DNA of 64,000 nt from JAWWBS01 sp033720815 (GCA_033720815.1 JAWWBT010000001.1:1-64000), one strand, 5' to 3'. Numbered from the stretch's first letter, positions 51,581 to 60,145 are shown. Notes: a model not told the origin generated them from the letters alone. Program-made: numbers and translations.

Positions 51581-51664
51581 CATGTTGCGGTGCCAGCGGC
51601 CTGCTGGCAAGCGGCGCGGCGGCCGCGAGGGTAAAAAGGCAGGACGTCCCTGCCCTGCAATCGA

Positions 51665-52045
51665 TCAGTCGACCGTGACAGTCAACCGGGCAACCACACC
51701 CTTGACGCCTTTGACGTCGCGGGCCGTTTCCACCATTGCCTCGTAGTCGTTCATCGAGTCGACACGCCCGACGAGCGTCACTCGACCGTTGTCGTTGAAC
51801 ACCTTGACGCGGGCATCGTCGAAACGATCATCGTCATTCAGCGCGTCGGCGACACGGCCTGCGACATCGGAACCGTCGTCGCGAACACCGTCAACCAGGT
51901 TGCCTTCGGCTTCGTACTCGGCGATGCGCGGATCGCCGCTGGCGAAATCATTGCCCACGACGATGGCGCAACCGGCAGCCGGTGCAGTCAGCGAGGTCAG
52001 GATCACGCCCTTGGCAAGCATGCGGCGCATGAATCGGGTCTTCAT
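51665..52045 (-). CDS. BON-domain exported protein
   Basis: A 126-residue exported protein with one BON domain at the C-terminus (ALNDDDRFDDARVKVFNDNGRVTLVGRVDSMNDYEAMVETARDVKGVKGVVARLTV). The N-terminus MKTRFMRRMLAKGVILTSLTAPAAGCA has a lipobox-like AAGC, so it is a lipoprotein (Cys near 26). BON proteins bind phospholipid and stabilise envelopes under osmotic stress. ATG 52045 is preferred over 52078 and 52102 because GGAG lies 9 nt upstream and the signal peptide starts there. It follows the ABC permease by 75 bp, so it may be read through or have its own promoter. Confidence 0.85.
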   Translation of the reverse strand: MKTRFMRRMLAKGVILTSLTAPAAGCAIVVGNDFASGDPRIAEYEAEGNLVDGVRDDGSDVAGRVADALNDDDRFDDARVKVFNDNGRVTLVGRVDSMNDYEAMVETARDVKGVKGVVARLTVTVD

Positions 52046-52120
52046 CTTTTCTAGCTCCTTTTTCAGTTCGGTTTTCATGGCAGTACTTCTTTCCAGCACC
52101 ATGAGAATCAGTCAATCGGC

Positions 52121-53074
52121 TCAGGATTCGTCGCGGTAGCGGCGAAGCGCGATCGCACCGGCAGTACAGGCGGCAGCGAAGATCGCGCCGGTCCAGAATT
52201 CCGGTGTCGTGAACAGGTCTCCCACAACGCTCAGGCTGAACGTATCGAAACTGCCTTCAATGTGGACGTTCTCCCCGAACAGGCGGGTATTACCCGGCCC
52301 GTCGCCATGCAGGATGGCTGCATTGTTGAAGCTGTCTTCATCACCGAACGGGATCAGGCGGCTACCCAGCAGCCGAACGAACTCGTTCGAATCAAGGAAC
52401 ATTTCCTCAAGGATGATGAGTGCCGCTGGCGGCAGGGTGGCCCACAGGAATGGCGCCTTCTTGGCCCAGGCCGAGGCCAGCATCAGCCAGCTCATCAGCG
52501 GCAGGTACCACAGCAGTTGTACGAGCAGCAGCAGTGCAACGCCGAACATGCCGTTGAAGAACCCGTAGTTCGACCACACCAGTGTCCAGGCGCTACCGCC
52601 ACCGAAGATCACGATGATGCCCATCACCAATGTCATTGCGATCGAGAGCACACCTACCGTTGCCAGCACGATGGCCGGGAAGGTGATGAACACCGACAGC
52701 CACTTCGACATCACGGTCGATGCATCGGTAATTGGCAGCGACTTCCAGAACAGGATGGAACGGTCCCGACGCTCGGCATACAGCGAATCGAGCAGGTAGA
52801 ACGGGATCACGAAGCCCATCATGATCAGGAACGGCACCGAGGTTCCGGGAACGAACATCTGCGACATCTTGCGCAACGCTTCCGGGTTCGAATCCATCAG
52901 TCGGTCAACAAAGATATCCAGGCCCACCTTGGTCGGCAGGATGTAACCGACCGAGTAGAGATAGAGCACGAAGAGGACTGCTGCCATGACAAACGGCACC
53001 ATCCAGAAACCCTTGTGCTCCCACAGCTCGCGCTTCATCAGCGCTACCTGGGTTGTGAAGATATTGGTGTTCAT
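52121..53074 (-). CDS. ABC-2 type transporter permease
   Basis: A 317-residue inner-membrane protein with about six helices, including FWMVPFVMAAVLFVLYLYSV, FLIMMGFVIPFYLLDSLYAERRDRSILFWKSLPI, a central pair and the C-terminal FWTGAIFAAACTAGAIALRRYRD. The segment DSLYAERRDRSILFWKSLP is typical of GntR-regulated ABC-2 permeases. A periplasmic loop of about 70 residues follows helix 5 (LGSRLIPFGDEDSFNN...). Its ATG overlaps the ATPase stop by 4 bp. The substrate of this exporter class is not established; peptide or antibiotic relief is common among YtrA-linked systems. Confidence 0.9.
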   Translation of the reverse strand: MNTNIFTTQVALMKRELWEHKGFWMVPFVMAAVLFVLYLYSVGYILPTKVGLDIFVDRLMDSNPEALRKMSQMFVPGTSVPFLIMMGFVIPFYLLDSLYAERRDRSILFWKSLPITDASTVMSKWLSVFITFPAIVLATVGVLSIAMTLVMGIIVIFGGGSAWTLVWSNYGFFNGMFGVALLLLVQLLWYLPLMSWLMLASAWAKKAPFLWATLPPAALIILEEMFLDSNEFVRLLGSRLIPFGDEDSFNNAAILHGDGPGNTRLFGENVHIEGSFDTFSLSVVGDLFTTPEFWTGAIFAAACTAGAIALRRYRDES

Positions 53075-53928
53075 TCCCGGTCTCCTTTCATCTTGGCGAC
53101 GAAGAGGTCTGCAACGCTCGGCGTGTGCAGCTCACCCAGCTCGCGCAAGGCATCTCGCGACACACCTTCGAAGAGGAACAGCTTCTTGCCGAACACATCA
53201 CGCTCGTGGATCGGGTTCATGCTCTTCGCCCGATCGGCGTTTTCGGGCTTCACCAGCACCTCGGTGAAGTCCTCGCCAACCTGGTCCATGCTTTCGTCGA
53301 GGATGATGTTGCCGTCACGGATGAACATCAGGCGCGTGAGGATCTTTTCGATCTCCTCGACCTGGTGCGTCGTGACGAGAATCGTGCGCGATTCATCGAA
53401 GTAGTCGCTGAGCAGCGAGGCGTAGAATTCCTTGCGATAGAGGATATCCAGGCCCAGCGTCGGCTCGTCGAGCACCAGCAGCTTCGCATCGATGGCCATT
53501 ACCAGCGCCAGGTGCAGCTGCACGACCATGCCCTTCGAGAGCGCTCCTACTTTCGAGTTGCGCTTGATCTTGGTGCGCGAGAGGAATTCCTCGCACTTGG
53601 CACGATCGAACTTTGGGTGCGTGTCGGCGACGAAATCGATGGCGTCCTTCACCTTCAGCCAGCGCGGCAACACGGCCACGTCGGCAATGAAGCAGACATC
53701 CTGCATGATCGTCGCGCGATTGCGCTTCGGGTTCTTGCCGAGCACTTCGAGCTCGCCGTCGAAATCCGTCAGGCCGAGAATGGCCTTCAGCGCAGTCGTC
53801 TTGCCGGCACCGTTCGGGCCGATCAGGCCGACGATCTGGCCTTCCTCGATCTGGAAGTCGACGCGATCGAGCGCAACGTTGTCGCCGTAGGCCTTGTGCA
53901 GGCCACGTGCTTTCACCAGTGCGTTCAT
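53071..53928 (-). CDS. ABC transporter ATPase (YtrB-type)
   Basis: A 285-residue ATP-binding subunit. Walker A is GPNGAGKTT, Walker B LLVLDEPTLGLD and the H-loop VTTHQ. The signature is unusual: ALSKGMVVQLHLALV in place of LSGGQ, as in the short ATPases of GntR-linked ABC-2 systems. The C-terminus has about 75 extra residues. The ATG at 53928 overlaps the GntR stop (53925-53928); the longer open frame lies inside the regulator. It forms an exporter with the permease encoded immediately downstream. Confidence 0.92.
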   Translation of the reverse strand: MNALVKARGLHKAYGDNVALDRVDFQIEEGQIVGLIGPNGAGKTTALKAILGLTDFDGELEVLGKNPKRNRATIMQDVCFIADVAVLPRWLKVKDAIDFVADTHPKFDRAKCEEFLSRTKIKRNSKVGALSKGMVVQLHLALVMAIDAKLLVLDEPTLGLDILYRKEFYASLLSDYFDESRTILVTTHQVEEIEKILTRLMFIRDGNIILDESMDQVGEDFTEVLVKPENADRAKSMNPIHERDVFGKKLFLFEGVSRDALRELGELHTPSVADLFVAKMKGDRE

Positions 53929-54299
53929 TCTTCGGAACCTCCGTTCTTGTTCGCGGCTTCCAGCAGTTCTTCGGTATCGAGACCCAGGCGGTTGATCTTG
54001 TCGACCACCAGCGGCCACTCCTCGTTGAGAAATACGTCGCGTTCGGAGCTGCCAAGACGCTTGCTGGCACCTTCCTTCACGAACATGCCGCGACCGCGGC
54101 GCTTCTCGACGAGGTCTTCGTCGACCAGTTCCTGGTAACCCTTCATCACCGTGAGCGGGTTCAGCTGGTAATCGGCTGCAACACTCCGCACGGAGGGCAG
54201 CGCATCACCATCCTTCAGTACACCTTCCAGAATCATGGCGACCACCTTGTCTCTCAGTTGCCGATAAATCGGCTGGTTGTCATTCCAGTTCGGATCCAT
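53925..54299 (-). CDS. GntR-family regulator, YtrA type
   Basis: A 124-residue transcription factor. It consists of the GntR winged helix (QPIYRQLRDKVVAMILEGVLKDGDALPSVRSVAADYQLNPLTVMKGYQELVDEDLVEKRRGRGMFV, about 10-78) and a short helical dimerisation tail, the YtrA form without a ligand-binding C domain. It is coupled to the ABC ATPase by overlap and lies 35 bp after the gene at 54335-54787. Such regulators repress their own operons; the 22-bp palindrome at 54828-54849 over the promoter is the probable operator. The inducing signal is unknown. Confidence 0.9.
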   Translation of the reverse strand: MDPNWNDNQPIYRQLRDKVVAMILEGVLKDGDALPSVRSVAADYQLNPLTVMKGYQELVDEDLVEKRRGRGMFVKEGASKRLGSSERDVFLNEEWPLVVDKINRLGLDTEELLEAANKNGGSEE

Positions 54300-54334
54300 T
54301 TCCGAGCCTCCAGTCCAGGGGCCTCAGGCCTGCC

Positions 54335-54787
54335 TTATTTGGCAGACTCCAGAGCCAGTTCCAGCGCGGGCAGGGCGATGTAGCGTGAAAGCCCCATCAG
54401 TCCCGGCGCGCGCAATGCCTTGGCCAGGATGTCTTCAGCCAGCTGCACCGAGGCCTGCGCCTCGCTGGTTGCCGCCGAGACCGTCACCGGCCGTTCGTGG
54501 TCCTGCTCGGCACCTGCCGTTTCAATCACCTCCAGCGGACCAACGGTCACGCCGGGGTTATCCAGCAGCAAGGGCATCTGCTTCAGCTGGTAGCGCTGTT
54601 CAGCAAGGATGTTCTGCTGCGAGATTTCCATCTGCATCCGGATCGCCGTCGCCAGCGACACTGTCCCCGTGGTCGGCTTCGCCTGCACCTTCGCCTCGGC
54701 CATGGCCGGGAAGGTTGCCAGCGAGACAGCCACGAGCAGGCCGGCTAGCAGCGTGCGGATGCTCTTGTTGTCTTGTGTCGTGTTCAT
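54335..54787 (-). CDS. Exported protein of unknown function, first gene of the GntR-ABC operon
   Basis: A 150-residue protein with a signal peptide (TLLAGLLVAVSLATFPAMAEA, about 12-32). The mature part is helical with low complexity (IRMQMEISQQNILAEQRYQLKQMPLLL, ATSEAQASVQLAEDILAKALRAPG). I do not recognise a family. ATG 54787 is favoured: GGAG lies 8 nt upstream and the signal peptide starts there; the upstream TTG/ATG frame (to 54937) crosses the promoter. It precedes the regulator by 35 bp and would be the first product when repression is lifted, so it may be the periplasmic part of the system. Confidence 0.7.
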   Translation of the reverse strand: MNTTQDNKSIRTLLAGLLVAVSLATFPAMAEAKVQAKPTTGTVSLATAIRMQMEISQQNILAEQRYQLKQMPLLLDNPGVTVGPLEVIETAGAEQDHERPVTVSAATSEAQASVQLAEDILAKALRAPGLMGLSRYIALPALELALESAK

Positions 54788-54827
54788 CGTCGTCACTCCT
54801 GGCGGAATTTCCGCCGTTACCGAAGCG

Positions 54828-54849
54828 GTGTTGTAGTTAACTATAACAC
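54828..54849. promoter_or_regulatory. 22-bp operator of the GntR-ABC operon
   Basis: The two halves GTGTTGTAGTT and AACTATAACAC are complementary except at one position (10/11). The site covers the -10 of the leftward promoter. Palindromes of this type are typical targets of dimeric GntR/YtrA repressors. Confidence 0.7.
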
Positions 54850-54867
54850 TAAAACCGGGAATGGCAA
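54840..54867 (-). promoter_or_regulatory. Promoter of the GntR-ABC operon
   Basis: On the minus strand TTGCCA (54862-54867) and TATAGT (54840-54845) are separated by 16 bp, about 53 bp from the first start codon. The 22-bp operator overlaps its -10 end. Confidence 0.6.
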
Positions 54868-55049
54868 GCCCGTCGGTGAAATTTTCTTCATGTAGAGCTA
54901 TATCTCTAGATTTTTCAGTGACTTGTAATTCCATCAAGTGGGTACCAGCGCCGGGGCCAGGTGTTATACCCCGGCTAAATCACCCCGCCTTAACCCCGAT
55001 TCCGGGCGCGAAACGTAATTCCGCATGACCACCAACAAGGAGAAACGTC

Positions 55050-56756
55050 ATGCAAGCGACCACCCTGTCCTCGCGTTTTTACGTGCTGCTCGTTACCTGC
55101 GCTTTCACGCTCGCCGCCTGCAGCCAGGCAGGCCGTGAAAACCCGCCCGAAGACCCGGCCGCCGAAAAGCGACCACGGATCGAAAACCCGGTGATGGTAG
55201 AAACTGAAGAAGCCGTTACCGTGAAAATGCGGCAGCCAATGGATACGGCAGCCCTCGCCGACAGGCGCATTGCCGGCCAGGTCATGCCAGCTCCGATGTC
55301 CGGTTTACGTGCGCCGAGCGAATTGCTGAACCGGGAGAACTACGCGCACTACGACGACAACCCGGTAAAGCGGGCTGCTGAACATCCGGTATCCACTTTC
55401 TCGGTTGACGTGGACACCGGCTCCTACGCCAACCTGCGTCGCCTGCTTGATGCCGGGCAGCTGCCACCGCAGGATGCAGTACGCATCGAGGAGTTGCTGA
55501 ACTACTTCGATTACGACTACGCCCCATCGAGCGAGAGCACGCAGCCCTTCGCCACGCATGTCGCGCTCAGTCGCGCGCCATGGGATACCCGCAAGGGCCT
55601 GCTGCGCATTGCATTGAAGGGTTACGAAGTGGCGGCCAGCGAACGCCTGCCGGCAAACCTTGTGTTCCTCGTGGATGTATCCGGATCGATGCAGTCGCCG
55701 GACAAGCTGGAGCTGCTGAAGAAAGGACTCGGCATGCTGGCGGCAGAACTCGACGCTGACGATCGGGTCTCGCTGGTCGTGTACGCCGGCGCTTCCGGCG
55801 TCGTGCTGCACCCGACACCTGGCAGCGAGGGTGCAACCATCCGCAATGCCCTTGCACAGCTCACCGCGGGCGGCTCGACGAATGGCGCTGCCGGCATTCG
55901 CCTTGCCTACGACATGGCGCGGCAGGCCTTCATCAAGGACGGGATCAATCGCGTCATCCTCGCCACCGACGGTGACTTCAACGTCGGTACGGTGAATTTC
56001 GAACAGCTCGTCGACATGATCGAACGCGAGCGCGATTCCGGCATCACCCTGACCACGCTTGGCTTCGGCGGCGGAAACTACAACGACCACCTGATGGAAC
56101 AGCTCGCCGACAAGGGCAACGGCAATTACGCCTATATCGACTCCATTCGCGAGGCGAACCGTGTACTGGTGACGCAGATGACCTCCACGCTGCAGGTGAT
56201 TGCGAAGGATGTGAAGGCACAGGTGGAATTCAATCCTGCGGTAGTCGCCGAGTATCGGCTGATCGGTTACGAGAACCGCATGCTGGACCGCGAGGACTTC
56301 AGCAATGACAAGGTGGATGCCGGGGATATCGGCGCAGGCCACAGCGTCACTGCCCTGTATGAAATCGTCTACGTGGACAGTAATGCACAACGCATCGAAC
56401 CGCTGCGTTATGGCAGGGAAGCAAGCCGTGCTGGCGATAGCGGTGAACTCGGCTACCTGAAACTGCGCTACAAGCTGCCGGATGAAGACACCAGCCGCCT
56501 CCTCGAGCAGGCAATTTCGCAGGAGGCGGAAATTGAGCTTGCCGAAACCGACGACGACTTCCGTTTCGCCACGGCGGTCGCTGCCTTCGGCCAGCAGCTT
56601 CGCGGTGGCCAGTACTCGGGTGACTTCAACTACGACGATATTCGCAGCCTGGCCGCCACCGCACGTGGCAGCGATGCATCCGGCCAGCGCGGCGAATTCC
56701 TTGGCCTGGTGCAGCTTGCCGCAACGCTCGACGGTAACCGCCAGGCGAGGCGATGA
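55050..56756 (+). CDS. VWA-domain lipoprotein (YfbK-like)
   Basis: A 568-residue exported lipoprotein with lipobox TLAAC (about Cys24). The N-terminal VWA-associated block ends before the von Willebrand factor A domain, which starts near residue 200 with the metal-dependent adhesion site DVSGSM (Asp209, Ser211, Ser213); the later T and D of the site lie in GGSTNGAAG and ATDGDFNVG. The C-terminal DUF3520-like part (ISQEAEIELAETDDDFRFATAVAAFGQQLR) completes the YfbK form. Its stop overlaps an ATG of the sigma gene frame, so it may be an envelope sensor for the ECF system downstream. AAGGAG lies 6 nt before ATG 55050. Confidence 0.9.
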   Translation: MQATTLSSRFYVLLVTCAFTLAACSQAGRENPPEDPAAEKRPRIENPVMVETEEAVTVKMRQPMDTAALADRRIAGQVMPAPMSGLRAPSELLNRENYAHYDDNPVKRAAEHPVSTFSVDVDTGSYANLRRLLDAGQLPPQDAVRIEELLNYFDYDYAPSSESTQPFATHVALSRAPWDTRKGLLRIALKGYEVAASERLPANLVFLVDVSGSMQSPDKLELLKKGLGMLAAELDADDRVSLVVYAGASGVVLHPTPGSEGATIRNALAQLTAGGSTNGAAGIRLAYDMARQAFIKDGINRVILATDGDFNVGTVNFEQLVDMIERERDSGITLTTLGFGGGNYNDHLMEQLADKGNGNYAYIDSIREANRVLVTQMTSTLQVIAKDVKAQVEFNPAVVAEYRLIGYENRMLDREDFSNDKVDAGDIGAGHSVTALYEIVYVDSNAQRIEPLRYGREASRAGDSGELGYLKLRYKLPDEDTSRLLEQAISQEAEIELAETDDDFRFATAVAAFGQQLRGGQYSGDFNYDDIRSLAATARGSDASGQRGEFLGLVQLAATLDGNRQARR

Positions 56757-57430
56757 ATACAGGGCTCGAAGCTGGCAGCGCCTTTCGACTGCGAGAGGCG
56801 CTGCCTTTTCCTGTCCTTCGCGTTACCCTGCCTGACATGCCGCAGGCCAATGACATGACCGATGCCGAACTGATGCAGCGTTACCGTGAAGGTGATGCGG
56901 CGGCCTTCGACACCTTGTATTCGCGCCACCGGCTGGCGGTCTTCAGTTTCCTGTTGAAACACAGCGGCCGTGATCGTGCCGAGGTGGACGAGGTTTTCCA
57001 GGAATGCTGGCTGAAGGTAATCCGTCGCCGCGACCAGTACGACACGGCGCAACCATTCCTGCCCTGGCTTTACACCATTGCACGGCACTGCCTGGTTGAC
57101 CGTTGGCGCCATCTCGGTCGCGTGGAAAGCATTCATGTGGGGAGTGACGCGGCGATGCTGGGCGCCAGCAGCAACGGCCTGGCCCGTCCCGAGCGTCGCG
57201 CGGCAAGCGAACTCATCGAGCAGCGCTGGCAGGAAGCACTTGCGAGCCTGCCGGCAGTGCAACGTGAAGCCGTGCTACTGCATTTCGAGACGGACATGAC
57301 ACTGGAAGACATCGCCGCAGCCACTGGCACACAACGCGAGACGGTGAAGAGTCGCCTGCGTTATGCCATGAACAAGCTGCGCACGATGCTCGCCGACCTG
57401 TATGCGGAGGCCGATGATGAACTCGCCTGA
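56753..57430 (+). CDS. ECF-type RNA polymerase sigma factor
   Basis: A sigma-70-family factor with region 2 (AELMQRYREGDAAAFDTLYSRH, EVDEVFQECWLKVIRRRDQY, FLPWLYTIARHCLVDRWR) and region 4 (LPAVQREAVLLHFETDMTLEDIAAATGTQRETVKSRL), and no regions 1 or 3. The frame opens at 56753, giving 225 residues and overlapping the VWA stop by 4 bp; starts at 56837 (MPQAND) or 56855 (MTDAEL) give the usual ECF N-terminus, so the first 28-34 residues may not be made. It is followed by a membrane anti-sigma-like protein. It probably activates an envelope-stress regulon; its own promoter was not identified with confidence. Confidence 0.92.
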   Translation: MNTGLEAGSAFRLREALPFPVLRVTLPDMPQANDMTDAELMQRYREGDAAAFDTLYSRHRLAVFSFLLKHSGRDRAEVDEVFQECWLKVIRRRDQYDTAQPFLPWLYTIARHCLVDRWRHLGRVESIHVGSDAAMLGASSNGLARPERRAASELIEQRWQEALASLPAVQREAVLLHFETDMTLEDIAAATGTQRETVKSRLRYAMNKLRTMLADLYAEADDELA

Positions 57431-58049
57431 CGACAAGCAATTGCGCGAGGATTACCGCGCACTGAAGCGCGATGCGCCAACGGCGGACAGCGACGCCCGG
57501 ATACTGGCTGAAGCGCACCGCGCCATCCGGCCGCGCCGACACCCCGTGGCCTGGGCGGGTCTCGTTGGTCTCGCGGCTGCGATCGGTTTTTCGCTGGTAC
57601 TGCTACCGCAGCTGCTGGTCGATACACCCGGCGAAATGAGCGATGAAGTGGCGCAGGCGCCGGCCCGGTCGGCCCCGCAAGCTGAACGCGTCGACATCAC
57701 CAGCGCCGGTGTCGCGAAAACCGATGCTGCCGCCGCTACTGCGCAACGTGAGCGTGTTGCCAGCGAGCGCGCGGCAGCCGAAAAACTGCTGGCCGCCGAC
57801 GCCATGGAATCCGTTGCGGAAGACCGCGCGGCAGCCATCGCCCGGGCTGTCGAGGAATCAGGCCCCGACCTCGCCGCATTGCGGGCCGAGCTTGAAGGTG
57901 CACCCGAACCACAGTGGCGCGCCACGCTCGTCGCACTTCGTGATTCAGGCAGCCGTTCTCTCGCGGAACAGTTGATGCCGACCTATCGGGCCGAATTCGA
58001 TCTCGATGAATCACTCACGCTCGACATGCTCGTCGCGGAGGTACAGTAA
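57417..58049 (+). CDS. Membrane anti-sigma-factor-like protein
   Basis: A 210-residue protein with one central membrane helix (about 49-72: AWAGLVGLAAAIGFSLVLLPQLL). The first 45 cytoplasmic residues (KQLREDYRALKRDAPTADSDARILAEAHR) could hold the sigma factor; the rest is an Ala/Glu-rich periplasmic helix followed by a small globular end. It lacks a clear zinc-binding ZAS motif (HxxxCxxC), so the assignment rests on topology and on its place after the ECF gene, which it overlaps by 14 bp. ATG 57417 has GGAGG 6 nt upstream. The open frame before it is out of family. Confidence 0.75.
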   Translation: MNSPDDKQLREDYRALKRDAPTADSDARILAEAHRAIRPRRHPVAWAGLVGLAAAIGFSLVLLPQLLVDTPGEMSDEVAQAPARSAPQAERVDITSAGVAKTDAAAATAQRERVASERAAAEKLLAADAMESVAEDRAAAIARAVEESGPDLAALRAELEGAPEPQWRATLVALRDSGSRSLAEQLMPTYRAEFDLDESLTLDMLVAEVQ

Positions 58050-59110
58050 TGAAGAAACTCGTCATCTATGGCGCATACGGTTATACGGGTCGCTTGATCG
58101 TCGACCAGGCGCTGGCCGCCGGGCTGGAGCCGCACCTGGCCGGTCGCGATGCCATGAAGCTGCAACCGCTGGCCGCCGAAAAGGGACTGGACTGGACGGC
58201 CGTAAAGGTCGACGACCGCAAGCGCCTGCACAAGCTGCTGGCCGATGCCGACGTGCTCCTCCACTGCGCGGGCCCATTCCATCGCACCGTGCGGCAGATG
58301 GCGGACGCGTGCATCGCCACCGGTACGCACTACCTCGACATCACCGGCGAGATCGACGTATTCGAATACCTGGCCGGTCGCAGCGACGACGCCCATGCTG
58401 CGGGCGTGATGCTGCTGCCGGGCGTCGGTTTCGACGTGGTGCCGACGGACTGCATGGCGGCGCACCTGAAATCGCGGCTGCCCGACGCGACGGAATTGCG
58501 ACTGGCCTTCTCCGGCGGTGGCGGAATTTCCCGCGGCACGCTGCTGACGATGATCGACAACCTTGGCGAGCCCGGCGCGATCAGGAAGGACGGCGAGATC
58601 GTCCCGGTGCCGCCCGCCTTTGATGTCATTGACGTGGATTTCGGCCCACGGTCGGGGCGCGATTCGTGGAGCTGCATGACCATCCCCTGGGGCGACGTCT
58701 CCACTGCATTCCATACCACCGGCATCCCGGATATTCGCGTCTACACCGCCGTGCCACCGAAAACCATCAGCAAGATGAAGCGCATGCGCTGGTTCGGCTG
58801 GTTGCTGCGCCGCGGTTTCGTGCGCGCACTGGCACGCTGGAAGGTGAAATCCGGCAAGCCGGGGCCAAGCGACCGGACGCGCGAGGATTCGAATACCTAC
58901 GTGTGGGGTCGCGCCGAGAATGCTGCGGGCAAGGTCGTCGAGGCGCGGCAGGTCGGCCCGAACGGGTACAGCTTTACCGCAACGGCAGCGGTCGCCGCAG
59001 CGAAACGCGTGCTGGGCGGCGATTCCACGGCGGGCTTCCGTACGCCGGCGATGCAGTTCGGCGCGGACTTCTGCCTGTCGCTCGGTGTCGAACGCGAAGA
59101 CATTCGCTGA
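58049..59110 (+). CDS. Saccharopine-dehydrogenase-like trans-acting enoyl reductase family protein
   Basis: A 353-residue NAD(P)-binding protein. It starts KKLVIYGAYGYTGRLIVDQAL, a Rossmann motif in which GxxGxxG binds the cofactor, followed by LHCAGPFHRTVRQMADACIATGTHYLDITGE, both characteristic of the saccharopine dehydrogenase-like/trans-acting enoyl reductase family. The C-terminal part is a catalytic alpha/beta domain. Such enzymes reduce polyketide or lipid double bonds, but lysine or unrelated reductions occur in the family. Its ATG shares one base with the anti-sigma stop (TAATG). A hairpin terminator follows. Confidence 0.88.
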   Translation: MKKLVIYGAYGYTGRLIVDQALAAGLEPHLAGRDAMKLQPLAAEKGLDWTAVKVDDRKRLHKLLADADVLLHCAGPFHRTVRQMADACIATGTHYLDITGEIDVFEYLAGRSDDAHAAGVMLLPGVGFDVVPTDCMAAHLKSRLPDATELRLAFSGGGGISRGTLLTMIDNLGEPGAIRKDGEIVPVPPAFDVIDVDFGPRSGRDSWSCMTIPWGDVSTAFHTTGIPDIRVYTAVPPKTISKMKRMRWFGWLLRRGFVRALARWKVKSGKPGPSDRTREDSNTYVWGRAENAAGKVVEARQVGPNGYSFTATAAVAAAKRVLGGDSTAGFRTPAMQFGADFCLSLGVEREDIR

Positions 59111-59145
59111 CTGGGAATACGCGGAGAATGTTCACCAAGGCAAAA

Positions 59146-59177
59146 GAAGAAAGCCCCGCTCGTGCGGGGCTTTCTTC
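59146..59177. terminator. Terminator after the enoyl-reductase gene
   Basis: A 13-bp stem (GAAGAAAGCCCCG and complement, 6-nt loop CTCGTG) forms an A/T-flanked GC hairpin working on both strands, between the reductase and the convergent mddA. Confidence 0.9.
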
Positions 59178-59186
59178 GTGAGGGCT

Positions 59187-59969
59187 TCAGCCCTGGTAGC
59201 TCTTGCCGGGCATCGGCACCAGCATCGGCACCTGCTCGGCATACTTCGAGTATTCCGGGTGGAAGGACTTGAGGTCCTTTTCCTCGTAACGGATCGCAAT
59301 GAGGATGTAACCGCACATGCCGATGGCAAACAGCATGTGGCCACAGGTCATCACCGGGCCGCCCCAGAACGCGAGGAACCAGCCAAGATACAGCGGGTGC
59401 CGTACGACCTTGTAAAGGAACGGCGTACGGAACGTCGGCTCACCGAAGGTCCTGCCAAGGAACTGCCACAACGACTGCTGCAGGCCGAACAGGTGGAAAT
59501 GATTGATCAGGAAAGTGCTCAGCAGCACCAGGCCAAAGCCCAGGCCGAACACGGCCCAGCCCAGCCAGTACGTGACGGTCGTGTCGGCATCCCAGATATC
59601 TTCGGCGATCGGGCGCCACTGCCAGTACATCAGGATGAGGATCAGGCTGGTCAGCAGCACGTAGACCTGGCGCTCCGCCGCGGCCGGGATGATCTTCGTC
59701 CAGGCCTTCTTGAAACCCTGTCGTGCCATCACCGTGTGCTGGACGCCGAACAGGGCGACCAGGCCGATATTCACCAGCACCGCGACAACGGGATTACCCG
59801 TCTCGCGACCGTAATCGATGGAATATGGAACCAGGTCCTTCAGGATCGGGAACTGCTCGGCCAGCGGGGTGGCCTGCAGGTTGCCGAGGAAGGCAATCAG
59901 GTAGAGAAAGCTCAGGAAGAAAATGCCATAGCTGGCAATTCCGAAGAGCAGGATAGTCGTACGTTTCAT
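59187..59969 (-). CDS. mddA: Methanethiol S-methyltransferase
   Basis: Inner-membrane enzyme that methylates methanethiol with SAM to give dimethyl sulfide, 260 residues. It has about six helices and begins MKRTTILLFGIASYGIFFLSFLYLIAFLGN, close to known MddA; the isoprenylcysteine methyltransferase-like core FLYKVVRHPLYLGWFLAFWG and the end IAIRYEEKDLKSFHPEYSKYAEQVPMLVPM are standard. ATG 59969 is taken rather than 60011 because GGAG lies 7 nt upstream. It is convergent with the reductase. The function follows from family similarity and was not tested here. Confidence 0.9.
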   Translation of the reverse strand: MKRTTILLFGIASYGIFFLSFLYLIAFLGNLQATPLAEQFPILKDLVPYSIDYGRETGNPVVAVLVNIGLVALFGVQHTVMARQGFKKAWTKIIPAAAERQVYVLLTSLILILMYWQWRPIAEDIWDADTTVTYWLGWAVFGLGFGLVLLSTFLINHFHLFGLQQSLWQFLGRTFGEPTFRTPFLYKVVRHPLYLGWFLAFWGGPVMTCGHMLFAIGMCGYILIAIRYEEKDLKSFHPEYSKYAEQVPMLVPMPGKSYQG

Positions 59970-60145
59970 TAGTGGTCTCCCCCACAGTCTGTGATCGTCA
60001 GGGCCCGCCATGACGGACCTGGGGAGACATGGCGCGGATCGCCGCCGAAACGGCTCATGCGCCTGAATTTGCGCGAACGTGGTGGTAAAATGCCCGGCTT
60101 CTTGCAGATTTCACCTCATTTTTCATTCGAAAACTGGAGTTCGTC

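Noticed and set aside
50443..53404. Long antisense frames over the beta-lactamase-like gene (50443-51678) and the ABC permease (52262-53404)
   Set aside because: They lie opposite well-supported genes, show no domains and lack ribosome-binding sites.
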